Source: Ceraceosorus guamensis | Lineage: Eukaryota; Basidiomycota; Exobasidiomycetes; Ceraceosorales; Ceraceosoraceae | Assembly (NCBI RefSeq): GCF_003144195.1 | Contig: NW_020290000.1 | Span: forward strand, 124,001-188,000 | Length of the DNA: 64,000 nt | Direction of reading: 5' to 3' | In this document: positions 20,306 to 32,481 of the stretch, one piece after another | Layout: every line of letters starts with the position of its first letter | How positions within the stretch are numbered: the stretch's first letter is position 1 | Program-made: the position numbers and the translations under genes | The notes under the pieces: model-generated | Seen by the model: the letters and a program-made list of their open reading frames with translations, nothing else | Told to the model about the DNA's origin: nothing | Databases searched by the model: none

Positions 20306-23300
20306 ATGTCGGTCAGTAGCGCAACATCAGCAGCATCGTCCGTTGGTGTCGCGTCGGGTGAGAACCTGGAACGTAGGGTAGACCTTCCTCGCGTCGCATC
20401 GGCCGCGTCTAGCGAGCTGAATGTATCGCAGGCAGTGAGTCAACGCTCGGAAGAGTCGTTCAGCGCGTACCTCAACACTTCGACCAGCTCGCCTCGCTCT
20501 GGCATTTCGGACGAGTCTCAAGACCCATCCGCACGGCTGGCCCATTCGCAAGGCGAACAAAAGGGGTCGAGCCGAGTAGATGCGGTTGATCAACAAGGCT
20601 CTCGAAGAGGTATTGGCAGGACCGAATCGAACGCGAGCATTCTCAACATGCGCATTCAAGGAACTCGTGTTGCGCCAGCCATCCGGGACGGACTCTCGGA
20701 TGAGCTCCCAGCGCTGTACGATGGACCGCCTAGCTCTCAATCCGCCTCCCAGCAGTTGGGCATGCACTTGAGCAGCGGATGCGCCCCCGACAGCATGATC
20801 CAAGCGCAGTCGCAGCAAGGCTCCGAAGCTTCGAAACGCCCGTTTGCTCGAAATTGGAGCTCCTCGTCAGAAGCGATGGTGCTGGGTTTTCCGGCGGCTG
20901 ATCAGGGTGGACGCAGCAAGCCGGAAACGGCACCCGACAAGGCGTACCCCCAGACTACAAGGCAATCTCCTGCCGAACGCGCAGCTGTGGATCGCGACAG
21001 CTACCCTTCAGCAGTCGCGCTTCACCGTGGTCCCACTCCTCCTTCTGCCGCCATAGCTCGAAATCCGTCAAGCGAGCAGACGGAGTCATCAACGCGTGAG
21101 CCAAGCTTGGCGGAAGAGGAGGATGATGATGAAGATGACGAATCGTGCGATGAGAATGAGCACCCTGTCACTGGCAAGAGAGGCCCGGGTGGTAGCAAAC
21201 GACGCCGACGAACAAAGAAGGCCGAGGTGGACACGCTCGCTGCTGTGTAAGTCGAGCGAACAATGGGCCTGGTACCGCGTGTCTCCGCCGTCTCAGCCTC
21301 CGAGCAGTGGTCTGAGATTTGCCCCTCCCCTGGCATTCTAGGTACGAGGTCACCCCCTTTCCAGATCAATCTAAGCGGAATGAGCTGGCTGCGCAGCTGC
21401 ATATGACGGTCAAGTGAGTATGATGATGATGAGCATTGGTCGCGCGTCATGCCTTGGCTCATCATGGGGTCGATCGGGACTTGCATGCTTGCAGAGCGGT
21501 TTCCATCTGGTTTCAAAATCGACGTCAAGCGATGAAGAAGCGTGCTGCTCGGTACGGTGGAGAGGATGCATCCACCTTAGCACAAAGCGCGTCTGACCGT
21601 GCCGGGCTTTCGAAGCCCGTGATACCTCGAGCACGCCCGTCCTTGGATGCAACCCTTCTCTCTAGACCAGTGACGACCCTTCCAGGCTCGCCCGGCACCG
21701 ATGACGACAGTCCACGAAAGCCAAGCTGTCGTGCATTAGACGCAACGGACTCCAGTCAGCCAAGCTTTCCTTCTGCCTCGAATCGCTGCATGACGCGCGC
21801 TGTTTCTGCGCCTTCATTACCAGGCCAGGGTCGCGCACCATTGCGAGACATCAACGACTTGATAGCGAACGTGCAAGGTAGGATCGTCACCAGCACCACC
21901 AGCCTTAAAACAGCGCCTTGCGACGTCCTGTCAACAACGACTGATCAGTCCTCGAAGACGAAGGCAAAAGGCTCTCTGTCCGATGTTGTCATCGGCGCGA
22001 AAAAGGATAGTGCTCCGGCCCACACCACCGAGCATGCTGCGTCGACCGCGGCATGTGGTGCCGGTCTAGCAAGAAGCAAGCAGGGATCGCTGAATGCCAA
22101 ATTGCCGCCGTCTTTGGTAGCTTCGCTGCGAGCGCAGGGTATCTTGCCAGCCAGTCCAAGGCGCGTCTCTCCTGGCAAGCGTCAGAGATCCCCAAGCGAC
22201 GAGATCTGGCGCCGCATGCTGAGCTCTAGTGCAAGCTCGGACAATGGCCAAGAAGAGGGACCGAAGATCCCAGACGAAGAGGAGGAAGCGGCGGAAGAAG
22301 ATGAAGAGCGCACTCTTCGCAGAGTTGCGAATCGCCGAGCCGCCAAGGAGCAGCTCAACGACCTTAGAGCCAAAAACACGTTGAGGCCAGGCAGGCTGAG
22401 CCTAACGCGGGCAATGTCTGGAAGCATCCGGCCGTCGTCGAACGTCCTTACAAACGGCGCTGGCGCGGTCAAGCCGAGAGCAGTCTCAGACGGACGTACT
22501 TCGCTCTCTCGCGATCTGACACTTAGCGCTCCAGTCGAAGAGAAGAGCACCACCAATGTCGAGCCACACCCAGCATCCCGAGTCTCTTCGGTGCAAGCTG
22601 CGTCCGCAACGATCTTGACCGATCCTACGCGCTCGAGCAGACGACGGGTTCCCTCTCTAGACTACGCCGCGGGCCATGACCGTGCTGACATTCCGAGACC
22701 GTTGCTCTCGACGGACACGAACTCCGACGCGCGCAGAGACTTGGCTGCTGGACTCGTTGGATCTTTCTCCGAGGATGTCTCAGCAAAGAAAGTGCCTCAC
22801 CGCAAGAGGAAGCCGGCGGCGCAATACGTCGTTGACGAAAACGGTCTTAAATGGCGCTTTGTTGAGGATCAGTACGCACCACGCAAGCGCAGTCGATTTG
22901 CTACGCCCTACGATTGGAAAGAGGCTCAGCCAGTAGTCGCGCAGAGACAGCCGCTCGTTGTGCCGCACATGGACAACTCTTCCACGCCCCGCAAACGTTC
23001 TAGAGAGGACGACATCGCATTGAAGGAAAATCAGTTGACGGTTTTGCCACGGTCCATTGCGGCTACGATGCCATCCGGCCTTGGACCGGCTTCGGCGCTG
23101 ACGAGCCACCCAACCCTCTCTGCTGGTTCCACCCTGGATTCTTCCCGCTTGCCTTCTATCGCTTGCTTGACGGCGGTCGACACTCTGTTGCAGACTCCCA
23201 CTCTCCCACCTCTGCGGCCCCCGTCACATGCATTACTAGACGGCCGTGCTAAACAAGCAGCGCTGCGGCCAGCACGAGGTGCAGAAGCCCCCAAGCTCGG

Positions 23301-23946
23301 CAAGCGAAGCAATGGTCTGGCTCAACCCAGTCTGTCTATTGATTCATTATTGGGATCAAGAATGAGTACCTCCAATGTTTCCTCGCGCGGACCGCAGCCA
23401 TCAGGAGGCACTTTCCGTTTCGAGGCCTCGTCCACGCGTGATCCTCGAGGAACAGCATCTCCTTCAGTCTCTCCTGAACGTCCTATTAGAAACATTCAAC
23501 ACCCGGTCAACCAGCGGGCGTCACTGTCCGGCTTCCAAGCACCTGCCGGCATGCCTTGGGGACGCGAGCAGCTCAACACCGTCCAACGCGGTCATGGGCT
23601 GGCTCGCGTTGCGTCCGGTCCATTGCCGCCCGTCACGTACGCTACTTCCTTTGGCCCAGCCAAGGACGTCGCTGGTAATAACGTATCGATGTTCACCGAG
23701 AGCCAGCAGGACGACAGCGGCTTCTACGGCAGCGACAAAGAGGAAGGACATACACGACGCGCGGTATTTGCGGACAAGACAAACAGCGCAAAGGCGGGCA
23801 AAGGCACACGCGCCCCAAGTCGCAAGGCTGCAGCCCCACTGCGAACTGCTCGACCTACCCTGCGCGGCGTAAGCGGCTCTCCTCGCAAAGACGAAGGCGA
23901 TGAACAAGCAGCTCAAATGTTGCTCGATCTTGCGGCTCGAGACTAG
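20306..23946 (+). CDS. Homeodomain transcription factor
   Basis: Three exons, 20306-21246, 21342-21413 and 21495-23946, give 1154 aa. The homeodomain lies at about 298-358 and is split by both introns: basic arm KRRRRTKKAEVDTLAAVYEV, helix 1/2 region FPDQSKRNELAAQLHMT and recognition helix VSIWFQNRRQAMKKRA. The WFQNRR core fixes the assignment; no extra residues in the first loop are apparent, so it is a typical rather than TALE homeodomain. An acidic run (EEEDDDEDDESCDENE) precedes the arm. The remaining 800 residues are Ser/Pro/Arg-rich with no known domain, except two conserved-looking islands: RVANRRAAKEQLNDLRA (about 612) and QYVVDENGLKWRFVEDQY (about 790). Fungal relatives include Yox1/Yhp1/Phx1-like regulators of cell cycle or stationary phase, and smut homeodomain factors act in mating or filamentation. 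The target programme cannot be told from sequence. Confidence 0.92.
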
Positions 23947-24614
23947 ATGCCCATGGAAAAAGACGAGAGCATCCCGATGCGTCTGCACAGTGAAAAGCGG
24001 CGTTGCCTCCAAGAAGTCTGCCTCATCTTTTGACCCCTCTGAAATGAACATACAATATGTTATGCACCAGGAAATGGCATCCGAGTTGTCCAATTTTGTG
24101 CTGTAGCGATTGAGATCACGGCAATAGCGCGACCTTGTGTGCGGAGTTTCCGCTTGAGCAAGCGTGAAGACCGCGCTCACAAGCCAAGTACATCGTAGCA
24201 GATAGGTTCCGGTCCTCATTGTTGGGATCCTCATGAACGCTAACTCGACTGAGAGAGCCTGTCGGACTTCCGCGGAGTTGAATATCCACACCCTGCCCAC
24301 GTGGCGCGAGTTCCTTGCTGACAATCACCCACGCATGAGCTGAGAAATCACGCGCGCCACCATTGGATGCGGAGCAACGCCGCACGTACGAAGCTTGAGC
24401 AGTGCGTGGGTCGTTGATGCGGCGGAGGATACACTCATCAATACCGTAACTGTGAATGCAGCGCAGGATCAGAATCACAATCGCGCACGCGACGTGCCTT
24501 ACTCCAATCATCAAGAACTCAACTCATCAAGCAGACTGTCCACCTTGTCCATTCTCAAAAGTCTTCTTACCGCCTCACCACATCGACCGACGGCTCTTGA
24601 CTCGCATCCACGCA
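23947..24614. other. Intergenic region upstream of complex I 24-kDa gene
   Basis: No coding region supported. It holds the 3' end of the homeodomain gene and the promoter of the complex I subunit gene, both on the plus strand. The minus-strand ORF that crosses 23521-24324 is mainly an antisense shadow of the homeodomain gene. Confidence 0.45.
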
Positions 24615-25797
24615 ATGGCATCGGCATCATGCACTCTGGCTCGCGCGAGCCTGAGGTCATCCTCAACTCATCTCCAGGCTGCCTCTCGATCCGCCAGCGC
24701 TGCTGCCAGGCCTCGCATGATCGCACAGCGGGGCTTTGCCAGCTCTAGCGCGCAATCATCCGACAAGCTCATGGTTCACCGCGATACGGACTACAAGTGG
24801 GTAGCGTCCCTAGTCCTGGTCCTTGTTCGCTCCCGGCTCCAGCTGACAAGGAGCACTATGCGTCTGTCAAAATCGTAGCAACCCTTCTATTCCCTTTGAA
24901 TTCAACACAGAAACGCTGAAGCAGGCGGAGGAGATCATCTCTCATTATCCACCTCAGTACAAGAAAGCAGCGGTCATTCCTCTGCTCGATTTGGGCCAAA
25001 GGCAGAACTCGGGCTGGGTATCCATCAGCGTGATGAACTATGTAGCGAAGTTGCTGGAGATGCCACCCATGCGCGTGTACGAGGTTGCTTCCTTCTACAC
25101 GATGTTCAATCGGTAAGCAATCACGAAAGTTCATCTGCCTTCACATCTCACGCTGATGCATCATCGTCATATGCGATCCACGTCCTGCGCTCAGTGAGCC
25201 CGTCGGCAAGCACTTTGTTCAGCTCTGCACCACCACACCTTGCATGCTTGGTGGCTGCGGCAGCACTTCCATTCTCGAGACCATCGAGAAGCATCTCGGC
25301 ATCAAGCAGGGTCAGACTACGGATGACAAGCTCTTTACGTTGATCGAAGTCGAATGCCTGGGGTGAGCACTGAGCTGCTTGCGTGGGTCAATGGCTTGGC
25401 GCGTGGCTAACTTTAGCAAATATGGCCACACAGCGCTTGTGCAAACGCACCCATGATGCAGGTCAACGACGACTTTTACGTGAGTGGCAGTATCGTAGCG
25501 AAGTTGCGGCTAAGGCCACGTCCCTTACCACTAGCCTGGCTTTGCCATTACGCGTTTGACAGGAGGATCTGACGCCGGAAACTACAATCAAGGTGCTGGA
25601 CGCATTGAGGAATGGCCAACCGATCAAGCCCGGTCCTCAGAGCGCCAGACACTCGAGCGAGCCCGCAAGTGGAAGGACGGCGCTCGTCTCAGAGGTGAGT
25701 GGAGACTTGTCGCCTGCACTACACACCGGCGTGCTAATTACCTCAATCGTCCTCTCAGCCTTACGCGACTCAGCATAATGTCCAAGAATTCGCGTAG
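24615..25797 (+). CDS. NUO24: NADH:ubiquinone oxidoreductase 24-kDa (NDUFV2-type) subunit
   Basis: Six exons: 24615-24796, 24879-25112, 25195-25362, 25434-25479, 25563-25694 and 25759-25797; 266 aa, the usual length. The N-terminus is an Ala/Ser/Arg-rich mitochondrial presequence ([17 protein letters not shown]...). Family blocks follow: [53 protein letters not shown] and [14 protein letters not shown]. The four [2Fe-2S] ligands (N1a cluster) are in [11 protein letters not shown] (C-x4-C) and VECLGACANAPM (C-x3-C). The protein is in the matrix arm of complex I next to the FMN/NADH-binding 51-kDa subunit. The last exon codes for only 12 residues and the stop. The gene is convergent with REV1, with 207 bp between stops. 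Assignment is secure. Confidence 0.97.
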
Positions 25798-26004
25798 GCT
25801 CGCACCAACGCATTTCACTTCTCTTGGAGATTTGGCACTCCAATCGGGTGCTGACATTAGAAATACATGACGGTCCATTACAAGTAACACATGCCGGATA
25901 GACAAGTTGATAGAGAAGCATACAGGAGCAGGAGAGAGGAGAGAGACAAGAAACGTTGCACAGACGAAAGCAGATGTGTGCACCGAGACTTTTCGCGCCA
26001 GAGC

Positions 26005-29000
26005 TCACTGTAGAGAAAGAGCAAAGCCAAAGCGTTTGCGTACGCGCTCGTCGACATCCTTGCGTGCTGCATCGAAGGCCGCGCGCCAGAGCGCAGCAGC
26101 GGAGCCTAGGTCTGGCCCGTCGACCCCGTTGGATTGTTGTTGCTGGGCTGTGAGCGGGAGCATATTCGCTTGAAGGAGTAGTTTGCGCCAAGCTTTGAGC
26201 ACAGCAGCAGCCTTCTCTAAATCTAGGTGCTGGTGAGCGATGGAAGAATCTTCTTCTACGCACGATTTGAGAAAGGCCCGGAATCGAGCGACGTCACCTT
26301 CTCGAGGTCCAGATTCCTTTTGACGATTGAACCATTCTCCAAGCAGCCACGTGACGTCTTCGATTGTGGAGCACCCCTTCACGCTCGGCATTGCTTCATA
26401 ATTATGTTTGGCGCGGATCAAGCTGGGCAAGGAGTCCAGACTGGACAAGTCGAGCATGCCTCGTCTCACGACACTATCTAGCTGCGCTGAGCCCACTCCA
26501 GCCGCTTTGAGCGCAGCTTCCCTGCGCTGTTGCGCGCGTGTCCGCTCCTCAGCATGTCGACCTCCCTTGAACCGCGTTCGGCGGGATTCCATGATGCGGT
26601 TCTGTTCCATTATGATGTCACGTTGTATGTTTACGGGCAAAGCTCTGAAGAAGTCGGGGTCGATCTCAAGTGCTTCTAGCTCTTTGCTAGACAGCCGAGT
26701 CGGATCGGCCATTTGGATCGCGACGTCTGCGAGCGGCTGATCGAGAGGGATCGGAACAGTCTCGACGCTCTTGGACATCTTAGAGCTGCCTCGCGATGTA
26801 GACATTAGATTGTGACTCTTCGCGGCCGCCGAAAGTAAGCCAGCTCGTTTGACGGGTGAGATCGAGGCGGCACGTCGCGCACCCATCAACGAGCTGCCAG
26901 CCGCACTGCGCGATCTAATCCCGGCTTCACGCAACACCTCGGTGCGCAGCTCTTCTGGCAAGGCTTCCAGTACGCTCGGATCGAGCTGCGAGAAGCTAGG
27001 CATGCTCATAGCGTGCGCTATTTTGAATGCGCTTTGTATGCCCCTCTGTTTGTGCCTCTTGCTTGGGGTCGTGGAAGAAGCTCGAGCAGGAGAACCGAGT
27101 GGCAATAGCCCTCGCCGTGGGCTTTCGAAAGGTTCGATGGCCTCGGCAATCCGTTCAGAGCTAGGACTCGGCTCCGCAGAATTTGCTCGTGGTGCTGCAA
27201 TTGGCTCCGCTGGTCTTCTTTGGAGCTCTCGAGAAGTGCTCGTGTGACCCTCACTAGACTGTGCCAGTCTATCCATGACTTGACTGCGAATTTGCGTCGG
27301 CAAAGCAGCCACTACTTCTTGGTCTATCTGCGACAAAGGAGGAACTGCGAATTGGGTTCCTACTGGCATCCTGACATCAGCCTGGTCAGGGACTTGACGC
27401 CCGTCTTCGTGTGCGGCATCATCGTCCGAGACCACGAGCCCGCTGTCCCTCGAGTCCCGGATCTGGCCTGAAGGCTTGGTGCGGCGTGCACGAGGACTCG
27501 GCGATCGCGCTGCCCTACCTACCGGCCCGGCATGGAGCATTGTGGCGTGTTGCTCGGCGTCCTCGTCGTCTTCGCTGTCTTCGAACGGCTCTTCGGGCAA
27601 ATCGCGACGTTGTGGGCTGCGAGACGCGACCTGTGCAGAAGGCTGCTGCGCACGCTTTCCAAAGCTGAGCAGCTGCTGGCCCGGCGCCGACCTGGGTAGC
27701 GGAAGGACACTGCCATCGCTCGGCTCAAGTTTGTGCAAACTGATGCCTAGACCACGTTGTTGTGTTGCGTCGGGCGCTACCTTGCTGATCATTGGCCATG
27801 CTAACTTGAAGATGGAGTCAGCATCGGCGATAGCCGCTGAGCCTGACACTGGGGTGCTTTTGTTGAACGTGTCGCAGATACCATGGCCCATGAACTTCGG
27901 GGCCTCCACTGGTGCTGTCGGAGCACGGACCATCACTGTGACGGACAACTGACGTCCACGGAGCTTGGCTTTCCTGAGACGTTGAGATACCTCTTCCGAC
28001 AGGCGGCGTATGAAGTCCTCAGACTCTTGCATGCTCTTGAAACGAATAGCATAGTTGACTGTAGCGCCCAAGCTTTGGCGCTGACGATAGCCTTCTAGTC
28101 TGTCTCGATCACGTCCGTGCATCTTGTCCCACACTACGCGGCCCATCTTGGGTCCAAGCTCGGCCATGAGGCGATTCTGCTTTACCAGCGATCGCAGCTC
28201 GCCAACTTTTGCAGTGCCGAAAAGGTCCTTGAGCCTTGCCCGTAGACTCCAGCCGACGCCGTGCAGATCGTCAACATCGAGTTCTGCTGTAAATTGCAAG
28301 ACCCCAGAGGCCTGTAGATGATAGGAGCCACCAGGTTTCGCTTTGCGGGTCGCGAGTCGCGCCTGCAAGACGTTGGCGCCGATCCCTATGCTTACCTCAC
28401 AGGCAGTCCGACGCCGAACCTCGTCTCTGAATGCCTCTGCTAGCTGTTTTTCTTCTGACCAAGCTTCTCCTTGAGTACTAGTATGCCCTTTGTATGCGGC
28501 TAAAAGCGCCCGCCAGTCACCAGCATCGCAGTCTGGGGCGTCTTTTGCGTGCTCCTTGCGCATGCTGTCGAGAAGCAGACTAACGTCTAGCAAAGCCTCA
28601 TCGATGCTGACAGACTCGACAACATCAGCGTGAGCGAGAAGGATTGAGTAGAGGTGAATCGAGATCTCCATGTAGGCCTCGAAATCGTAGGGAATAGTAG
28701 CGATCTCTGCGCAGCGCTTACGCGCCTGACCCAAGCTCATGCCGTTTCGCACGCCGTACTTGCGGGCAATGTAATTGCACGAAGCTATTTCGGAAGTGCT
28801 CGAAGCGATGTCGCCACCTTCCCCTGCACCGTGGCACACTGCAATTGGCTTGTCGCGCAGTTCTGGTCGATTCCTCAACCCGACACTGACGAAGAAAGAG
28901 TCGAAGTCAACGTGCATGATGACGCGCTTGACTCCACTCGGCAAATCTTTGCTGCCCTCTACTCCTCTTCCAGACTCCTTCATTGCCTGAGCCACCATGT

Positions 29001-30566
29001 CTTGCAGCTCAGCTTTCCACGTGCTCAAGTGATGCAACCTGCTCTTGTCGAAGTAGCCGGCAAGAAAAGAGTCGCTTGTCGCCGTGTGCTTCTCTCTCCA
29101 TGACGGAGACGCAAGCAAACGGGCAGCGGAAAGATGAGAGGGTCGAGAAGAGTATCCATGGAACGGAGGTGGCGTCGATGGGCGGATCGCTCTTGCGACT
29201 GGTTTTCGCGCTGACTCGGAGTTACCAAGACCTTCAGCATTAGTGGACAAGAGAGGCTCCTCTGCATCCAGCTCGGCAGTCAAACAATGTGTCGGTGCCT
29301 CATAATCGAGCTGCACAGAGTCTCCCGGTGCTTTGGGTTTTTCAGGCGTCTCTACGTTTGCCAGCCAAGTCCGCGGGGACACTTGGTCGTCACTGGACTC
29401 AACGCGTGTCTTCGTTGGAGTGGCTGGCGGAGAGTCTTGTCTGTCTGCTCCCGTAAGAGACCCTGATGACTCGGTTAGATAGCTCTGCGAGACTGCTGCT
29501 GCAATCTCGGTCTGACCAGTCTTCTCGGGCTGTGCTGCCCTCCCCTGACTGCTCTCGTCCTCGTGCCGGGCTCCGGCGTGCCATGAGGTCAATCGTCTTT
29601 GGGCGCTCTCGCGCCCCCAAGGCGTTGTAGAAGGAGTGATCACATCTCCAGCTTGACTCGAGTCATGCAAAGAGCCTGACGGCTGCACATCGACAGATCC
29701 TGCACCATCGACGCTCTGCGACGCCGCCTGAGACGTGCCGAAGCTTCTCCAATCTTTTCGACCAGCAAGATCACCCGTCGCTGGAGGCCTGCCCGGTGCA
29801 TTTGCTCGGCCTGCAGAGATTGAGCCGGGATGCATGGCACCGGAGGCATCTGCTCCGCATCGATATTTTCGCCAGTCTAGTAGACGACCAGCCTTGATGC
29901 TGTCCGTCACCCACGCGGGCAGGACGACGCGATAGTCTTTGAACTCGACGCGCTTCTTGGGTGTCAAGGAAGAGGCGATGATGTGGGTGCAAGGCGTTTT
30001 GGTGTCCAAATATGCCATGTGCGAGCCACCGTGCAATAGCAGAAGTCGACGAAGCTCGGTGTATGGCGGCGTGGTGTGACCATTGATGTAGATGTTCGTC
30101 TTCTCAAAGATGCGAGAACCAGCTTCATCATTTCCATTGGCAGCCTCGTCACTTTCTTGCACTTTCAACTGAGCGACAGAAGCAGCGAGGATGTTGATCA
30201 GATGAACCTCTGCGATCCAGGCGTGTACGGGTAAGAAGATGCCGAGTGCATGCTCACCTTGGCTCTCTTGTTGCGCATGAAAGTGGCAAAGTCACCAAAC
30301 TTGGTGGGAGCATAGGTCTCCGCATCCAGGTACGCCCTCTTGTCCGCATCTTGTGAGGTCACAGTGGCCCCTCGACTATGACTCTCGCCCTCATGTGGCT
30401 GAGCTGGCCCATCTCTTCTCCTACCGCTTCGAGCGTTCTGGTCTATCTCCGGCGAAAATTCGAATCGAGCTCGCTTGCGTGAGGCAAGGCCGCGTGAACG
30501 CGCGTCCCTCTCATCGATTTGAACGACGATCCCGTCATCCACATTCCTCTGGGATGGTGTCATCAT
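26005..30566 (-). CDS. REV1: DNA repair protein REV1 (deoxycytidyl transferase, Y-family polymerase)
   Basis: Two exons, 30566-30258 and 30168-26005 (intron GTGAGC...CTCAG), give 1490 aa. The ATG at 30566 (MMTPSQRNVDD) is the first in frame; exon 1 ends KFGDFATFMRNKRAK, the usual lead-in to the BRCT domain. Order of domains: BRCT at about 122-195 (IFEKTNIYINGHT, LLLLHGG, VVLPAWVTDSIKAG). The Y-family catalytic core starts about 517 with VIMHVDFDSFFVSVG, and its second metal motif ESVSIDEALLDVS is at about 615. Little-finger region, then three ubiquitin-binding-motif-like repeats (about 1048, 1163 and 1266). The C-terminal REV1 domain starts about 1362 (CSTIEDVTWLLGEWF, LKAWRKLLLQ) and recruits Pol zeta and other translesion polymerases. 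REV1 inserts dCMP opposite abasic sites and scaffolds translesion synthesis at stalled forks. The gene is divergent from SWC5. Confidence 0.96.
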
Positions 30567-31350
30567 CAAAAAGGTCGATGCGAGACCAACTCCAACATTG
30601 AATCGTGTGGGAGTACGGCTGGCCCAGTGATGCGCTGGTGAGGGAGGTGCTGTCAAGCTGAATCGTGCGGCTTGATTCTGACTACCTGCTACGTAGAGCG
30701 TAGACTCGTGCGCTCGCCACCGCCTCACTGGTGCAGGCCTGCATTGGCGTTCGACTCGTCAGCACAAGAAAAGATGCCATTGATAATTGCCGTCGATGAG
30801 TAGATCAGAGGATGGGGAGGTAAGAACCGTGGTTGGAGTCGAGACCCACAGTAGCTAGATCAGTTCGTCGGCGTTTCTGTGATTCAGTCATTCGTGATTG
30901 TGATTCAAGATTGTAATCGCCATTACGCGAGACAAAAGTACAGTGATCCAAATTACTGTATTCGCAAACGCCTTGATTCAAGATTCTGATTATACGCGCA
31001 CACACGGCAAGCAATTAAGCCTCCACACACAACAGAATTCGTCACTCTTGACTGGAGCTCATGAATTCTTGACCGCGTGAGCATGCGCGTCGCGCGCTTA
31101 TAGCGCTTCCTGCTGTAAGAGTCAAGTGTCAAGACTCACCACTCAAGAGTAGTCACGCGATGAGCCACACGTTCACCGCATTCACATTTTGATTCAATCA
31201 CTTAATATTCAGATCCAAAACGACGCAATCCAGGCTGGTTGATGCCAACGAAAGATTGACCGCCGCGCACCTCCAGTCTATTCCTGACAGCATACCAAAC
31301 CTGGCGAACGTGTCCTCTGCCCAACTGCTGCACCCTAGCTTTCATTCGTC
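30567..31350. promoter_or_regulatory. Divergent promoter region REV1 / SWC5
   Basis: The 784 bp between two divergent genes contain no supported coding exon. A cluster of AT-rich TGATT/AATCA motifs lies at 30885-31000 ('attcgtgattgtgattc', 'gattctgattatac'). GACTC-type copies lie at 31040-31150 ('gactcaccactcaagagt'). No single TATA or known binding site can be singled out with confidence. Confidence 0.5.
30885..31000. repeat. AT-rich dispersed motif cluster
   Basis: Copies such as 'attcgtgattgtgattcaag', 'gattgtaatcgcc' and 'gattcaagattctgatt' in the REV1/SWC5 divergent region; same family as at 18180 and 40740. Confidence 0.6.
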
Positions 31351-32481
31351 ATGAGCTCAAACTCCGCCTCGCCGTCAGTCGTTCCTTCCGGCTCGAAAGG
31401 CACACCCAGCGTCGCACACACAGCCAGACGGCGCCGAAGGTCCGCCTCAACAGGCAGCAATTCCTCAAGTGGCTCGTCGGATAGCGAGCTGGACGATGAG
31501 CAGGATGTGGCAGGAAGCGGCTCGCTAGGTGATGGGGAAGCTGAAGCGCTGCTTGCGGATGCTAAGGAGGATTTAGCGGGTCAGACAAGCGGAAAGAGAC
31601 GCAGGACGAACCACGCCGGTACTGAATATAAGTGAGCAGAGGACAAGAATGCCCTATCGACGAGTGCGAAGAGCTGAGCTTCATTGCTCCTTACCTAGCT
31701 TGCAAGCAACTCGAGCTGAAGCCCATGAACAGGCTGCGCATGTCAAGAGCGCAGTAGACGACGTGGCCTGGAAAGCGTTTCAGGATCAGAGCGATCATGA
31801 CTCGAACGTCGCTGAGGCGTCTCCAGAAGCCCGCAGCATTGAGGTGCCTCGCACTTTCCGTTTCGCTGGTGAAGACGTCGTGTGAGTTGCTGGGTAAGGT
31901 GCGCGCATATACAAAGTGATGCTGATGGAACAATCTCGTTGCGCCATCACAGGAAGTACGTGACACTACCCATCAACCATCCTGATGCTGTATCACATCT
32001 CGCTCGACTCAAGCAGGCAGGAGCGAGCAGAGACCAACAAAGCGGTGCGCCTCAATCCTCAAGCTCTACACCGAATACCGCGCCCCCGTCAAATGGCGCT
32101 CCTATCACCACATCTGCTTCCTCGCTCCCAGCACCCGTCCGAGCCGGTCCTCGCAAGAAGCGTGGAGGAGGTTTGGCGGCACTAGCTTCTCGTGCAGGGA
32201 ACAGTGCCCCTTCCAAAATGACGACTTTGGAGAAGAGCAAAATGGACTGGGACTCCTTCAAGGGTGTTGCAGCGTCGGGCGCGTCGGGCCGGTCTGAGAA
32301 CGCTGAGGGTCTGACAGAAGCGGAAGTGGCAGAGATGGAAGCTCAAACAAGGGGCGGTGCGAGCGGCTTGGGCAACATCAAGGGATATTTGGAAAGGCGG
32401 GACTTCTTGGATCGGGTCAGCGCAAGGACGGAAGCTGCTGAGCAGGGTGCAAAAGGGGACGCTAGTGGTAGGCGACGATGA
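31351..32481 (+). CDS. SWC5: SWR1-complex protein 5 (BCNT/Cfdp1 family)
   Basis: Three exons, 31351-31631, 31699-31881 and 31953-32481, give 330 aa. The N-terminal half is Ser-rich and acidic (SSDSELDDEQDVAGSG) with a basic stretch ARRRRR, as in other Swc5 proteins whose acidic tracts bind H2A.Z-H2B. The middle contains AWKAFQDQSDHD and VPRTFRFAGEDVVKYVTLP. The C-terminus is the BCNT-C domain: KMTTLEKSKMDWDSFKG..., then LTEAEVAEMEAQTRGG and NIKGYLERRDFLDRVS. That W-D-x-F-K and YLERxxFLxR pattern defines the family. Swc5 is a subunit of the SWR1 remodeller that exchanges H2A for H2A.Z. It is divergent from REV1. The second acceptor (31698) is one of three nearby AGs; the choice that keeps the frame was taken. 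Confidence 0.93.

Noticed and set aside
20306-23946. Considered as a b mating-type homeodomain gene (bE/bW or HD1/HD2)
   Set aside because: The gene is single, not part of a divergent HD pair, the homeodomain lacks an obvious three-residue TALE insertion, and the neighbours are not those usual at b loci.
23521-24324. 267-codon minus-strand ORF crossing the end of the homeodomain gene
   Set aside because: It is antisense to a confirmed coding exon for most of its length; the composition follows from the codon pattern of the other strand and no domain is seen.
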